This document shows positions 8,170 to 16,447 of a stretch of DNA of 64,000 nt, in pieces; position 1 is the first letter of the stretch, and each line of letters opens with the position of its first letter. Made by a program: the position numbers and the translations under genes. The stretch comes from Alphaproteobacteria bacterium (lineage in GTDB: Bacteria; Pseudomonadota; Alphaproteobacteria; DSM-16000; Inquilinaceae), in contig JANQIX010000052.1 in NCBI GenBank assembly GCA_028281925.1, positions 1 through 64,000 of the forward strand. Direction: 5' to 3'. A model generated the notes under the pieces. The model worked only from the letters and a program-made list of their open reading frames with translations, was not told where the DNA came from and made no database searches.

Positions 8170-8827
8170 GACGCTCGCGATGGCGGGGCGGACCGTGCTG
8201 GCACGCCGGCGGTTCGCCCTGCTGCTCGCCTCGCTGATGGCACTCTTGCTGCTGGTGCCGCTGCTGGGGGATGACCCGCGCGGAGAGGCGGACGCAGCCC
8301 TCTTGTTCTCTCTGGTGGTGCTGGGGTTCGCGACGGCGGCCAAGCGCACGGCGCTGGCCTGCACGGTGGCGGTCTTGTGGCTGGTGCTGACCTGGGTTCG
8401 GCCGCTGGGCAGCGGCGTGGCCGGTGAGGTCGCGATGGATGCGACGCTCGTGGTCCTCGCGGCGGTCACGATCGAGAGCGCGCTGCGCCGTGCGCTCACG
8501 GCCCGCGTCGTCGATGCGGAGGTTATCTGCGCCGCCATCGCAGCTTATGTTCTGTTCGGCGTTGGCTGGGCAGGGGCCTATACCATCCTGGAAACGCTGC
8601 ATCCGGGCGCCTTCGCCCTGTCGCCGGAGGATGCCGCAGCACCCTGGAACGCCCTGCTCTATTTCAGCTTCACCACGCTGACCACGCTGGGCTACGGCGA
8701 TATCCTGCCTGCCATTCCGATAGCCCGGTCCTGGGCGATGATCGAGGTGGTGTGCGGCACGTTCTACCTCGCCATCCTGATCGCCCGTCTGGTCAGCAGC
8801 TATACCGGCGACCAGAGCCAAACTTAA
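8162..8827 (+). CDS. Two-pore-type (Ion_trans_2) potassium channel
   Basis: 221 aa. Several N-terminal transmembrane helices precede a pore loop with the K+ selectivity filter TLGYGD (residues 175-180) and a final inner helix (MIEVVCGTFYLAILIARLV). No cytoplasmic RCK/TrkA-N domain follows, so gating must come from elsewhere, perhaps from the overlapping upstream membrane protein. The ATG at 8162 overlaps that gene by 8 bases; a GTG at 8153 is an alternative. A strong hairpin terminator follows at 8850. A K+ channel directly after two haem-peroxide family genes is unusual. Confidence 0.88.
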   Translation: MTETLAMAGRTVLARRRFALLLASLMALLLLVPLLGDDPRGEADAALLFSLVVLGFATAAKRTALACTVAVLWLVLTWVRPLGSGVAGEVAMDATLVVLAAVTIESALRRALTARVVDAEVICAAIAAYVLFGVGWAGAYTILETLHPGAFALSPEDAAAPWNALLYFSFTTLTTLGYGDILPAIPIARSWAMIEVVCGTFYLAILIARLVSSYTGDQSQT

Positions 8828-8849
8828 GCACGGATTTCTCACGGTGACT

Positions 8850-8883
8850 AACTGGCGCCCGACAAGGGCGCCGGTTCATTTTT
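8850..8883 (+). terminator. Rho-independent terminator of the 4820-8827 gene series
   Basis: GGCGCCC-GACAA-GGGCGCC, with the stem extended by AAC/GTT plus a U-G pair, followed by TTCATTTTT. It lies 23 bases after the K+ channel stop codon. Confidence 0.8.
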
Positions 8884-8979
8884 ACGCACAGATCGTTTCG
8901 GCCCGAAGCCGCGGCAACAACGCAGGCCAGCGCCGAAGTACCGGATTGGAGCCAGGGATTTCGACAAGGGAGGGGCATC

Positions 8980-11001
8980 ATGAATGCTCAGCGGAGGTCA
9001 GATCACCCCATACGGACAGCGCCGCGCCTTAACCTGCGCGTTCTCTTGGTGGTGGTGATCAGCGCGCTGGTGCTGTCCGGCGTGGCCGGCGTCACCGTCC
9101 TGCACGCCGTCCAGTTCGAGCGGCACGCCCGAGCGGAAGCCGACCGGACGCTGGCCGCATCGGCGCAAGCCGTTCTGACCCGCACCGAAGCGCTGCTGGC
9201 CCCAGCCGCCGTGATCGCCCGGCACATACTGGCCATTCCGACGGAAGAGATCGCGCAAGCCCAGCCGGAAAGCCGGGCCTCGGAATTCGTCCGCTTCTTT
9301 GAGTCCATCGAGATCGTTCCGTCGTTCAACACCCAGATCTACGCCGCCTATATCGGTTACGCCGACGGATCCTTTGTCTTCCTGGGCCGCGCCACGCCCG
9401 ACCTCTTGACACTGGCCGGGCTGCCACAGGAGACGACCACACCCTATCTGCGCCTGGAGCGCGACTGGACCGCCCAGCATCCCATCGACCGCTGGTCGTA
9501 CCGGGAAACCGGCGCGTGGATATCCGCGCATAGGCTGCCGATCGACTACGATCCTCGTGCCCGGCCCTGGTACCGGATCGGCGCCGAGGCGGAGAGCCCG
9601 GTGTGGACCGGTCTCTACCGCTTCCATGTGGAAGACAGCTTCGGCATCACGCTCACCACCAGCCTGCGTAACGCCGATGGGACCTTGGTCGGGGTGCTGG
9701 GCGTCGACCTGCGGGTGGACGACTTGACGGCCTTTCTGCGCCAACTGCCGATCAGTGAGAACGGATTTGCCTTCATTGCGGAGCCGAACGGCTCGCTGAT
9801 CGCGCATCCGGCAATGACGGCTGAAGCGCTGAGCGAGGATCCTGACGCCCTGCAGCCGACCTTCTTCGACTTCCGGATGCCCGGGCGGCTTGACCTGCGC
9901 GTGTTCGAGGCATTCGACGGACACGCCGACGACAGCGTCTCTGTAACGTCAGAGGGCCAGACGATCCTCGGCCGACGGCTTCGGCTGGAAGGTCAGTTCG
10001 GGTTCGCCGCCGATCTCTATGTCGGCGCCCCGCTGTCGGACTTCACGGCGGCGGCCGACCGGCTTGCGGACTATACGCTGGTGCTGACCCTGGGGCTGGC
10101 CGCCGTGGTCGTCTTCGCCGGCATCTTCATCGCCCGGGCCGTTGCACGGCCGATCCGCAAGGCCATCAGCGCAATGGATGCCATGTCCGCGCTGGATGAG
10201 ATCGAGGCGACACCGCCGGAACGCTCGGCACTGGCGGAAATCGACAGCCTGAACGCCTCCGTTGCCGTAACCCAGACGGCCCTCAGAAGCTTCGGGCGGT
10301 ACGTGCCGAAAGAACTGGTGCGCGATCTGCTGCACCTGCGTCACCCCTTGCGGCTGGGCGGCCGGCGGCGCGAGATCACCGTGTTGTTCACCGACATCCA
10401 GGGCTTCACCCAGCACACGGAGACGGAACAGCACGAGCGGATGATCGATGCCCTGGCGGAGTATTTCGAGATCATCTGCAGCGTGATTGCCGAGCATGGC
10501 GGCACGGTGGACAAGTTCATCGGGGATTCGGTGATGGCCTTCTGGGGCGCGCCGCGCGACGACGCTGAACACAGCCGCCATGCCTGCGATGCGGTGGTCG
10601 AGATCTCCCGTCGCCTCGATGCCTTCAACGCAGCACGCCAAGCGCGGTACGAGCGGCCGCTGATCACCCGCTTCGCGCTGCACCGGGGCTATGCCTTCGT
10701 CGGCAATGTCGGGGCCCGCGACCGGTTCTCGTACACGGCGCTGGGCGATGTGGTGAACACCGCCGCCCGGCTGGAGGGCGCCAACCGCGAGATGGGGACG
10801 CGGTGCCTGGTCAGCAGCGCCGTCGCGGCCAACGCCACCGGCCACGACTTCATCGCCCAAGGCGCCGTCAAGCTGCGCGGCAAAGAGACGACGGTCGACG
10901 CCTACAGCCTCGACCTCGGCGATGCACCCGAACCCGTGCTGATGATCGCCGACAATTCCGGCGCTCGCCTTGCGTCCGCCATCAGGTGCAGTTCCAGATA
11001 A
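8980..11001 (+). CDS. Adenylate cyclase with periplasmic Cache sensor
   Basis: 673 aa. An N-terminal transmembrane helix (about 19-42) and a second near residue 365 (LVLTLGLAAVVVFAGIFIARAV) bracket a large periplasmic dCache-like domain (DPRARPWYRIG and GVLGVDLRVDDL are typical). A short ARPIRKAI linker leads to a class III cyclase domain. Metal aspartates lie in LFTDIQGFT and KFIGDSVMAFWG, the adenine-site Lys in TVDKF, and the Asp in LGDVVNTAARLE. It should make cAMP in response to a small extracytoplasmic ligand. GGGAGGGGCATC precedes the ATG at 8980. It sits downstream of the terminator at 8850 and so is a separate unit. A related cyclase fragment begins the window. Confidence 0.92.
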   Translation: MNAQRRSDHPIRTAPRLNLRVLLVVVISALVLSGVAGVTVLHAVQFERHARAEADRTLAASAQAVLTRTEALLAPAAVIARHILAIPTEEIAQAQPESRASEFVRFFESIEIVPSFNTQIYAAYIGYADGSFVFLGRATPDLLTLAGLPQETTTPYLRLERDWTAQHPIDRWSYRETGAWISAHRLPIDYDPRARPWYRIGAEAESPVWTGLYRFHVEDSFGITLTTSLRNADGTLVGVLGVDLRVDDLTAFLRQLPISENGFAFIAEPNGSLIAHPAMTAEALSEDPDALQPTFFDFRMPGRLDLRVFEAFDGHADDSVSVTSEGQTILGRRLRLEGQFGFAADLYVGAPLSDFTAAADRLADYTLVLTLGLAAVVVFAGIFIARAVARPIRKAISAMDAMSALDEIEATPPERSALAEIDSLNASVAVTQTALRSFGRYVPKELVRDLLHLRHPLRLGGRRREITVLFTDIQGFTQHTETEQHERMIDALAEYFEIICSVIAEHGGTVDKFIGDSVMAFWGAPRDDAEHSRHACDAVVEISRRLDAFNAARQARYERPLITRFALHRGYAFVGNVGARDRFSYTALGDVVNTAARLEGANREMGTRCLVSSAVAANATGHDFIAQGAVKLRGKETTVDAYSLDLGDAPEPVLMIADNSGARLASAIRCSSR

Positions 11002-11082
11002 AGACGGTCGACGGTGTCGCTTAGCGGAGCGTTGACCATGGTGTGCGGGAAGAACACTGGATAGGTAGGGTTCGACTAGGCC

Positions 11083-11196
11083 GGAGATGCCCGCCTACGC
11101 GGGCATGACGGCCCTGGGATTTGTCTTCTTGCCATTTATCAGCCAGGGCGTCGTCCTCGCGAAGGCGAGGACCTTCCTGGCACGGGGCACGGAGCG
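11083..11196. repeat. Two-hairpin dispersed repeat, copy 1
   Basis: Two perfect 8-bp hairpins with four-base loops: ATGCCCGC-CTAC-GCGGGCAT (11087-11106) and GTCCTCGC-GAAG-GCGAGGAC (11153-11172). They lie between the convergent cyclase and glcF genes. The same arrangement, with identical 66-base hairpin spacing, recurs at 24031-24145. Confidence 0.75.
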
Positions 11197-11249
11197 GCAA
11201 TGTCGCTACCGCCTGCGAGGGTTGACGGCAGCATGCAGCCGGCAAGCGC

Positions 11250-12596
11250 CTACTCCGCCGCAACCCCGGCCGCTGCCGGCACCACCGTGTCCGGCAGATG
11301 GGCGATCGCGTCGGGCTTGGGACCGCCCGTGACCCAGTCCAGAAGATGCGCGGTGTGGACGATGGGCAGGTCCGTGCCGCCGCCGATCTGGGTCATACAG
11401 CCGATATTGCCGGTGGCGATGAAGTCGGGCCTGGTGCGCTCGATGTTGGCGACCTTGCGGGTCCGCAGTTCGGTCGCCAGCTCCGGCTGCAGCAGATTGT
11501 ACGTGCCGGCTGAGCCGCAGCAGAGATGGCCCTCGGGCACGTCCTTGATCACGAAACCGGCCTTGGCCAACAGCGTCTTCGGCTCGGTCTTCAGACGCTG
11601 GCCGTGCTGCATGGAACAGGCGGAGTGGTAGGCGATCGTGTGCCCGGTCTCGATCACGGGCTCGCCGAGGCCGAGCTCAATCATGAACTCGCTGACATCG
11701 CGCGTGATCACGCTGACCTTGGCGGCCCTTTCGGCCCATTCGTCGTCCTCGCGCAAGAGGAAGCCGTAATCCTTCACCGAGGTGCCGCAGCCCGAGGTGT
11801 TGATGACGATGGCGTCCAGCCCCTCGCCGCCGTACTCCGCCATCTCCGCCGACCACGCCGCCACGTTGGCCACGGTCGCCCGGTGTGCCGGCTCCTCCAT
11901 GCCCATGTGGTGGGTGACGGCGCCGCAGCAGCCGGCGCCCTTGGTCACCACCACCTCGCAGCCGTGCCGGGTCAGCAGGCGAACCGTCGCCTCGTTGATC
12001 GTTGGGTCCAGCACCTGCTGGGCGCAGCCGTTCAGCAGCGTCACGCGCTTGCGGCGCACGCCTTCGGCCGGGAACACCTGCGGCCGGTCGACATTGCTGG
12101 GGCCGGGAATGCGCTTGGGCGCCATGGCCACCATGCCTTTCAGCCGGCCCGGCATATACCGCCCGAACGGCCGGCCGAGCCAAGCACCGAGCAACGCCAG
12201 ACGGAACAGCCGCGGCCGCGGGATGACCGTGGCCAGCATGCGGCGCAGCAGCCGGTCAGCCAAGGGCCGCTGGTGGCGGCGCCGCTCCACATAGACGCGG
12301 GCGTGGTCGACCAGATGCATGTAATGCACGCCCGACGGACAGGTGGTCATGCAGGACAGGCACGACAAACAGCGGTCCAGGTGCTTGACCACCGGGTCCG
12401 GCGCCGGCTTGTCGTTCTCGAACATGTCCTTGATCTGGTAGATGCGCCCGCGCGGGCTGTCGAGCTCATCGCCCAGGATCTGATAGGTCGGGCAGGTCGC
12501 CAGGCAGAAGCCGCAATGGACGCAGGTGCGCAGGATGCGTTCGCTTTCCGCCATCGCCGCATCGGCCAGCTGGTCGAGGGTGAAGTTGGTCTGCAT
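11250..12596 (-). CDS. glcF: Glycolate oxidase iron-sulfur subunit GlcF
   Basis: 448 aa, normal for GlcF. Two 4Fe-4S motifs lie near the N-terminus (CVHCGFCLATCP and CLSCLSCMTTCP), followed by two cysteine-rich CCG-type domains (KGAGCCGAVTHHMG and GHLCCGSAG). GlcF works with the FAD subunits GlcD and GlcE to oxidise glycolate to glyoxylate and pass electrons to the membrane. glcD and glcE are not in this window; upstream on the same strand is tartronate semialdehyde reductase, the next step after glyoxylate carboligase, so the local theme is glyoxylate use. It could also serve another 2-hydroxyacid oxidase. Confidence 0.9.
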   Translation of the reverse strand: MQTNFTLDQLADAAMAESERILRTCVHCGFCLATCPTYQILGDELDSPRGRIYQIKDMFENDKPAPDPVVKHLDRCLSCLSCMTTCPSGVHYMHLVDHARVYVERRRHQRPLADRLLRRMLATVIPRPRLFRLALLGAWLGRPFGRYMPGRLKGMVAMAPKRIPGPSNVDRPQVFPAEGVRRKRVTLLNGCAQQVLDPTINEATVRLLTRHGCEVVVTKGAGCCGAVTHHMGMEEPAHRATVANVAAWSAEMAEYGGEGLDAIVINTSGCGTSVKDYGFLLREDDEWAERAAKVSVITRDVSEFMIELGLGEPVIETGHTIAYHSACSMQHGQRLKTEPKTLLAKAGFVIKDVPEGHLCCGSAGTYNLLQPELATELRTRKVANIERTRPDFIATGNIGCMTQIGGGTDLPIVHTAHLLDWVTGGPKPDAIAHLPDTVVPAAAGVAAE

Positions 12597-12705
12597 GCCT
12601 GCATCCTCCCCGGTGGCGTGGCGGCAAGTCCACCCACTCTTCCCAGGAAGTTAAGGCAACCCTACAGCGAGCGCCAGAAGCGGTCTTGCAGCCATTGACG
12701 CAGGT

Positions 12706-13605
12706 TCACGCGTCCTCATTCCCGCTGACCTCATGCGCCGCCATCAGTTCCAGCGCACGCACCATGGCTGAGTGGTCCCACTCGGCGCCGCCTTGTGCCG
12801 AACACGCATTGAACAGCTCTTGCGCCGTCGCCGTATTGGGCAGGCTGACGCCCAGCGTGCGGGCGCTGCTCAGGGCCAGGTTCAGGTCCTTCTGGTGCAG
12901 CCCGATGCGGAACCCTGGATTGAAGGTGCGGTCGATCATCCGCTGGCCGTGGATCTCAAGGATCTTCGACGACGCAAAGCCGCCCATCAGCGCCTGGCGC
13001 ACCTTGGCCGGATCAGCCCCGGCCTTTGACGCGAACACCAGCGCCTCGCCCACCGCCTCGATATTCAGCGCCACGATAATCTGGTTCGCCACCTTGCAGG
13101 TCTGGCCGTCGCCGTTGCCGCCGACCAGCGTGATGTTCTTGCCCATCAGCTCGAACACCGGCCGGGCGCGCTCGAACGCTGCTTCGGGGCCGCCGACCAT
13201 GATGGTCAGCGTGCCGGCCTTCGCCCCGACCTCGCCGCCGGACACCGGCGCGTCCAGGTAATCGCAACCCAGCGCATTGATACGGGCGGCGAAGTCCTTC
13301 GTCTCCATCGGCGCGATTGAGCTCATGTCGATCACCAGCGTGCCGGGGGTCAGGCCCTCCGCCACGCCGTTCTCGCCAAACAGCACCTCGGCCACCTGCG
13401 GCGTATCGGGCACCATGGTGATCACAATGTCCGACTGCGCGGCGACATCTTTGGCCGTGCTGCAGACCGTTGTGCCCTTCTCGACCAGCTCGGCCGGCAC
13501 CGGCGTGCGGTGCTGCAGGGTGACGAGCTTGTGCCCGCCGTTGATCAGGTGCCCGGCCATGGGCCGCCCCATGATGCCGAGGCCGATGAAACCGATGGTG
13601 CTCAC
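12706..13605 (-). CDS. garR: 2-hydroxy-3-oxopropionate (tartronate semialdehyde) reductase
   Basis: 299 aa, the usual length for beta-hydroxyacid dehydrogenases. The NAD(P)-binding motif GFIGLGIMGRPMAGHL is at the N-terminus, the substrate motif DAPVSGGEVGAKAGTL near residue 118, the catalytic Lys is in GDGQTCKVANQI, and there is a further conserved block GLHQKDLNLAL. The enzyme reduces tartronate semialdehyde to D-glycerate. The exact substrate within the family (3-hydroxyisobutyrate is the alternative) rests on context: glcF lies 109 bases downstream. garR or glxR could be used as a name. Confidence 0.85.
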   Translation of the reverse strand: MSTIGFIGLGIMGRPMAGHLINGGHKLVTLQHRTPVPAELVEKGTTVCSTAKDVAAQSDIVITMVPDTPQVAEVLFGENGVAEGLTPGTLVIDMSSIAPMETKDFAARINALGCDYLDAPVSGGEVGAKAGTLTIMVGGPEAAFERARPVFELMGKNITLVGGNGDGQTCKVANQIIVALNIEAVGEALVFASKAGADPAKVRQALMGGFASSKILEIHGQRMIDRTFNPGFRIGLHQKDLNLALSSARTLGVSLPNTATAQELFNACSAQGGAEWDHSAMVRALELMAAHEVSGNEDA

Positions 13606-13663
13606 GCGTGTTGCCTCCGACTGTCTTGGCGTAGATGTGCCGCGGCTATGGGCGGGTTCGGCC

Positions 13664-14923
13664 TTACAGGCCTAGCTCGGAAAACGGCAGGAAGTCCACC
13701 GGCTGACCGCGTTCGATGCGCGCGGTGTCTTCCGCAACCTCGATCAGGCCGTCGGCCCAGGTGAGCGAGCTGATCAGACCCGAGCCGTCGCGCGGGAACT
13801 TCTCCACCGTCAAGGCGCCGGCCTCGTCCAGCGCCAAGCGGGCGCGCCAGTACTCGCGCCGACCCGGCTTCTTGTCGATCTCGAACGCGGCCGGTACTGG
13901 AAAAGCATGCGGTTCCGGCCAGTCCATGCCCGCAAGCCGCTGTAGCATCGGGCGCACGATGCGCACATAGCAGACCATAACCGCGACCGGATTGCCCGGC
14001 AGGCCGACGAAGGTGCAGTCGCCGATGCGGCCGAAGGCAATGGGACGCCCCGGCTTGATGGCAAGCTGCCAGGCATGCAGCGTGCCCAGCGCCCGGACCG
14101 CTGCAACCGTATGGTCCTCATCGCCGATCGAGGCCCCGGCCGAGGTGACCAGCGCATGGTGCCTCTCAGTCGCTTCGCCCAAACGTCGGCGCACAACCGC
14201 GGCATCGTCCGGCAGGATGCCGAGATCGGTGACGGCAAAGCCGACCCCATTCAGGAGGGCGGAGAGCATCGGCCGGTTGCTGTCGTAGATTTGCCCAGCA
14301 CCAGCCTCGCCGCCCGGCTCACACAACTCATCGCCGATGGAAAAGATGGCCACTGTCAGTGGCGCGTAAACCCGCAGCCGGCCGACACCGACCGAGGCCG
14401 CGGCTGCCAGATCCTGCGGCCGGAGCCGGATGCCCGGTTGCAGGATGGCATCGCCGGCCTTCACGTCTTCGCCGGCGCGGCGGCGGTTGGCACCGGTCTT
14501 GAGCTTGGTCGGCACGTCGACCCAGCCGTCGCTCAGATGCACATCCTCCTGCATCGCGACCGTGTCTGTGCCGTCCGGCATGCGGGCGCCGGTCAGCACG
14601 CGCAGGGCAGCTCCTTCCGCCACCCGTCCGTCGAACGGATGCCCTGCGGCGGCCCGTCCTTCGGCCAGCCGCAGATGGCCATCGGTCGGCAGGATCGCCG
14701 ACGCGAAGGCGTAGCCGTCGACCGCGCTGTTGTCGAAGGGCGGAACCGTGCGGCCCGAGACCACAGGCTCGGACAGGATGCGGCCGGCGGCGTCGGCGAG
14801 TGCCACCGGCTCCGTGCCCGTCACGGGACCGATCCGGTCTTTCAGGCGCGCCACGGCATCGGCCACGGCCATCCGGCCGTCGCCCGGGCGGTAGCAGTCG
14901 TTGACGGGATCGATCGCGGTCAT
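13664..14923 (-). CDS. moeA: Molybdopterin molybdenumtransferase MoeA
   Basis: 419 aa. N-terminal MoeA repeats include ALADAAGRILSEPVVSGRTVPPFDNSAVDGYAFA-type sequence, then the MoCF domain (TSAGASIGDEDH and GLPGNPVAVMVC) and a C-terminal beta-barrel (SSLTWADGLIEV). It inserts molybdate into adenylylated molybdopterin. The start overlaps the mobA stop by four bases (ATGA). As the last gene of the formate dehydrogenase operon it supplies the cofactor needed by FdsA. Firm. Confidence 0.95.
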   Translation of the reverse strand: MTAIDPVNDCYRPGDGRMAVADAVARLKDRIGPVTGTEPVALADAAGRILSEPVVSGRTVPPFDNSAVDGYAFASAILPTDGHLRLAEGRAAAGHPFDGRVAEGAALRVLTGARMPDGTDTVAMQEDVHLSDGWVDVPTKLKTGANRRRAGEDVKAGDAILQPGIRLRPQDLAAAASVGVGRLRVYAPLTVAIFSIGDELCEPGGEAGAGQIYDSNRPMLSALLNGVGFAVTDLGILPDDAAVVRRRLGEATERHHALVTSAGASIGDEDHTVAAVRALGTLHAWQLAIKPGRPIAFGRIGDCTFVGLPGNPVAVMVCYVRIVRPMLQRLAGMDWPEPHAFPVPAAFEIDKKPGRREYWRARLALDEAGALTVEKFPRDGSGLISSLTWADGLIEVAEDTARIERGQPVDFLPFSELGL

Positions 14924-15570
14924 TCCGACAAGCTCCCGGCGGCTCGCACGAAGTGCAGGCGCGCCATGCTTTCCGCCGCTTCGAGGTCTTCCGGCCTATT
15001 GGTGTTGAAGAAGGGGTCGAAGGGATCGGACGCAAATTCGGCCAACGCAATGCCGTGGCGCGCCGTCCACCGGTCGACCTTGCGCAGATCCTCGTCGACC
15101 AACGCACGGCGCAGGTCTTCGACCAGCGTCACAGGCCACAGTCCGAAGACCGGGTGGGCGCGGCCGCCCGACGCAGCGGCCGCCAGCGGCAGTTCCGCCG
15201 CCTGGGCCGCGCTCACCAGACGGTCGACAAGATCAAGCGGCAGGAACGGCGTGTCGGTCGCGAAGGTGACCACATGGGTCACGTCTGGATCGGCGCCCTG
15301 CGCCCAGTCCAGACCCGTCAGCACACCGGCCAGCGGACCGGCGAACCCCTCAACCACATCGCTCGCAACCGGCAGGCCGAAGCCCGCGAACCGCTCCGGA
15401 TCGCCGTTGGCGTTCAACAGCAGCCCCGCCACCTGGGGTCGGGCCCGATCGATCACATGGGCCAGGATCGGGCGCCCGGCCAGAAGGCGCAGGCATTTGT
15501 CGCCGCCGCCCATGCGGCGCGACTGGCCGCCGGCCAGCAGCACACCCAGAATCCGAGGCTCAGGCGGCAT
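14920..15570 (-). CDS. mobA: Molybdenum cofactor guanylyltransferase MobA
   Basis: 216 aa from the ATG at 15570 (MPPEPRILGVLLAGGQSRRM); the open frame extends to 15636, but that part lies deep inside fdhD and precedes the conserved LLAGGQSRRMGGGDK nucleotide-binding motif by too much. GMP is attached to Mo-molybdopterin to give the bis-MGD cofactor used by formate dehydrogenases. VTFATDTPFLPLDLVDRL carries the metal-binding Asp. It overlaps fdhD by 11 bases and moeA by four, which indicates translational coupling. Confidence 0.92.
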   Translation of the reverse strand: MPPEPRILGVLLAGGQSRRMGGGDKCLRLLAGRPILAHVIDRARPQVAGLLLNANGDPERFAGFGLPVASDVVEGFAGPLAGVLTGLDWAQGADPDVTHVVTFATDTPFLPLDLVDRLVSAAQAAELPLAAAASGGRAHPVFGLWPVTLVEDLRRALVDEDLRKVDRWTARHGIALAEFASDPFDPFFNTNRPEDLEAAESMARLHFVRAAGSLSE

Positions 15571-16447
15571 CGTCGGTGACGCCGGATTTGCGGCCGTGGC
15601 GACGCTCTTCCTCCGGCACGGCGGCCGGGTCGGCATCGAACACGATGCGTTCGGCGCCGGACAGCGCTACGAAGCGCTTGCCCTTGGCCCGGCCGATCAG
15701 CGTCAGTCCGGCCTGGCGCGCCAAGTCCACGCCCCACGCCGTGAAGCCGGAACGGCTGATCAGGATGGGAATGCCCATCTGCACCGTCTTGAGCACCATT
15801 TCGGAGGTCAGGCGGCCGGTCGTATAGAAGATCTTGTCGTCCGCCGGCACGCTGTTCAGCATCATGAACCCGGCGATCTTGTCCACCGCGTTGTGGCGGC
15901 CGACATCCTCCATATAGATCAGCGGCCGGTCGGCCTGGCACAGCACGCTGCCGTGAATCGCCCCGGATTTCAGATAGAGACTGGGCAGCGTGTTGATCTT
16001 CTTCGTCAGCTGATAGAGCCAGGAGGTGTGCAGGACTGCGGCAGGATTGAGCCGAACGGTCTCGAACGCCTCCATCACGTCGCCGAACACGGTCCCCTGG
16101 GCGCAACCCGATGTGCGCACCTTCTTCTTCAGCTTCTCCTCATAGTCCGTCTCGCGCAGGGTGCGCACGACCACCACGTCCAGCTCTTCATCGTGGTCGA
16201 TGCCCGTGATCTCATCATCGGGGCGCAGCATGTTCTGGTTCAACAGATAACCGACGGCGAGGTACTCCGGGTGGTCGCCGATCGTCATCATGGTGACGAT
16301 CTCTTGGCCATTCAGGAACAGGGTCAGCGGCCGTTCCATCACCACGGCCGTTTCGATCGCGCGGCCTTCGTGGTCGATGCCGTCGACCGCGCGCGTCAGC
16401 CGCGGATCGTCGGGGTCGGGCAGAACGGCGAATTCATCCATGCTCAC
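15560..16447 (-). CDS. fdhD: Formate dehydrogenase sulfurtransferase FdhD
   Basis: 295 aa. FdhD passes sulfur from a cysteine desulfurase to the Mo-bis-MGD of formate dehydrogenase, which is essential for activity. Visible family blocks are TLFLNGQEIVTMMTIGDHPEYLAVGYLL, the cysteine-loop region VRTSGCAQGTVFGD, VGRHNAVDKIAG and TGRLTSEMVLKT (each only partly quoted). The loop has a single Cys (SGCAQGT) where Escherichia coli FdhD has CxxC; this variant is known to me in alphaproteobacterial homologues. Its start overlaps the fdsA stop by four bases. Confidence 0.93.
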   Translation of the reverse strand: MSMDEFAVLPDPDDPRLTRAVDGIDHEGRAIETAVVMERPLTLFLNGQEIVTMMTIGDHPEYLAVGYLLNQNMLRPDDEITGIDHDEELDVVVVRTLRETDYEEKLKKKVRTSGCAQGTVFGDVMEAFETVRLNPAAVLHTSWLYQLTKKINTLPSLYLKSGAIHGSVLCQADRPLIYMEDVGRHNAVDKIAGFMMLNSVPADDKIFYTTGRLTSEMVLKTVQMGIPILISRSGFTAWGVDLARQAGLTLIGRAKGKRFVALSGAERIVFDADPAAVPEEERRHGRKSGVTDDAA

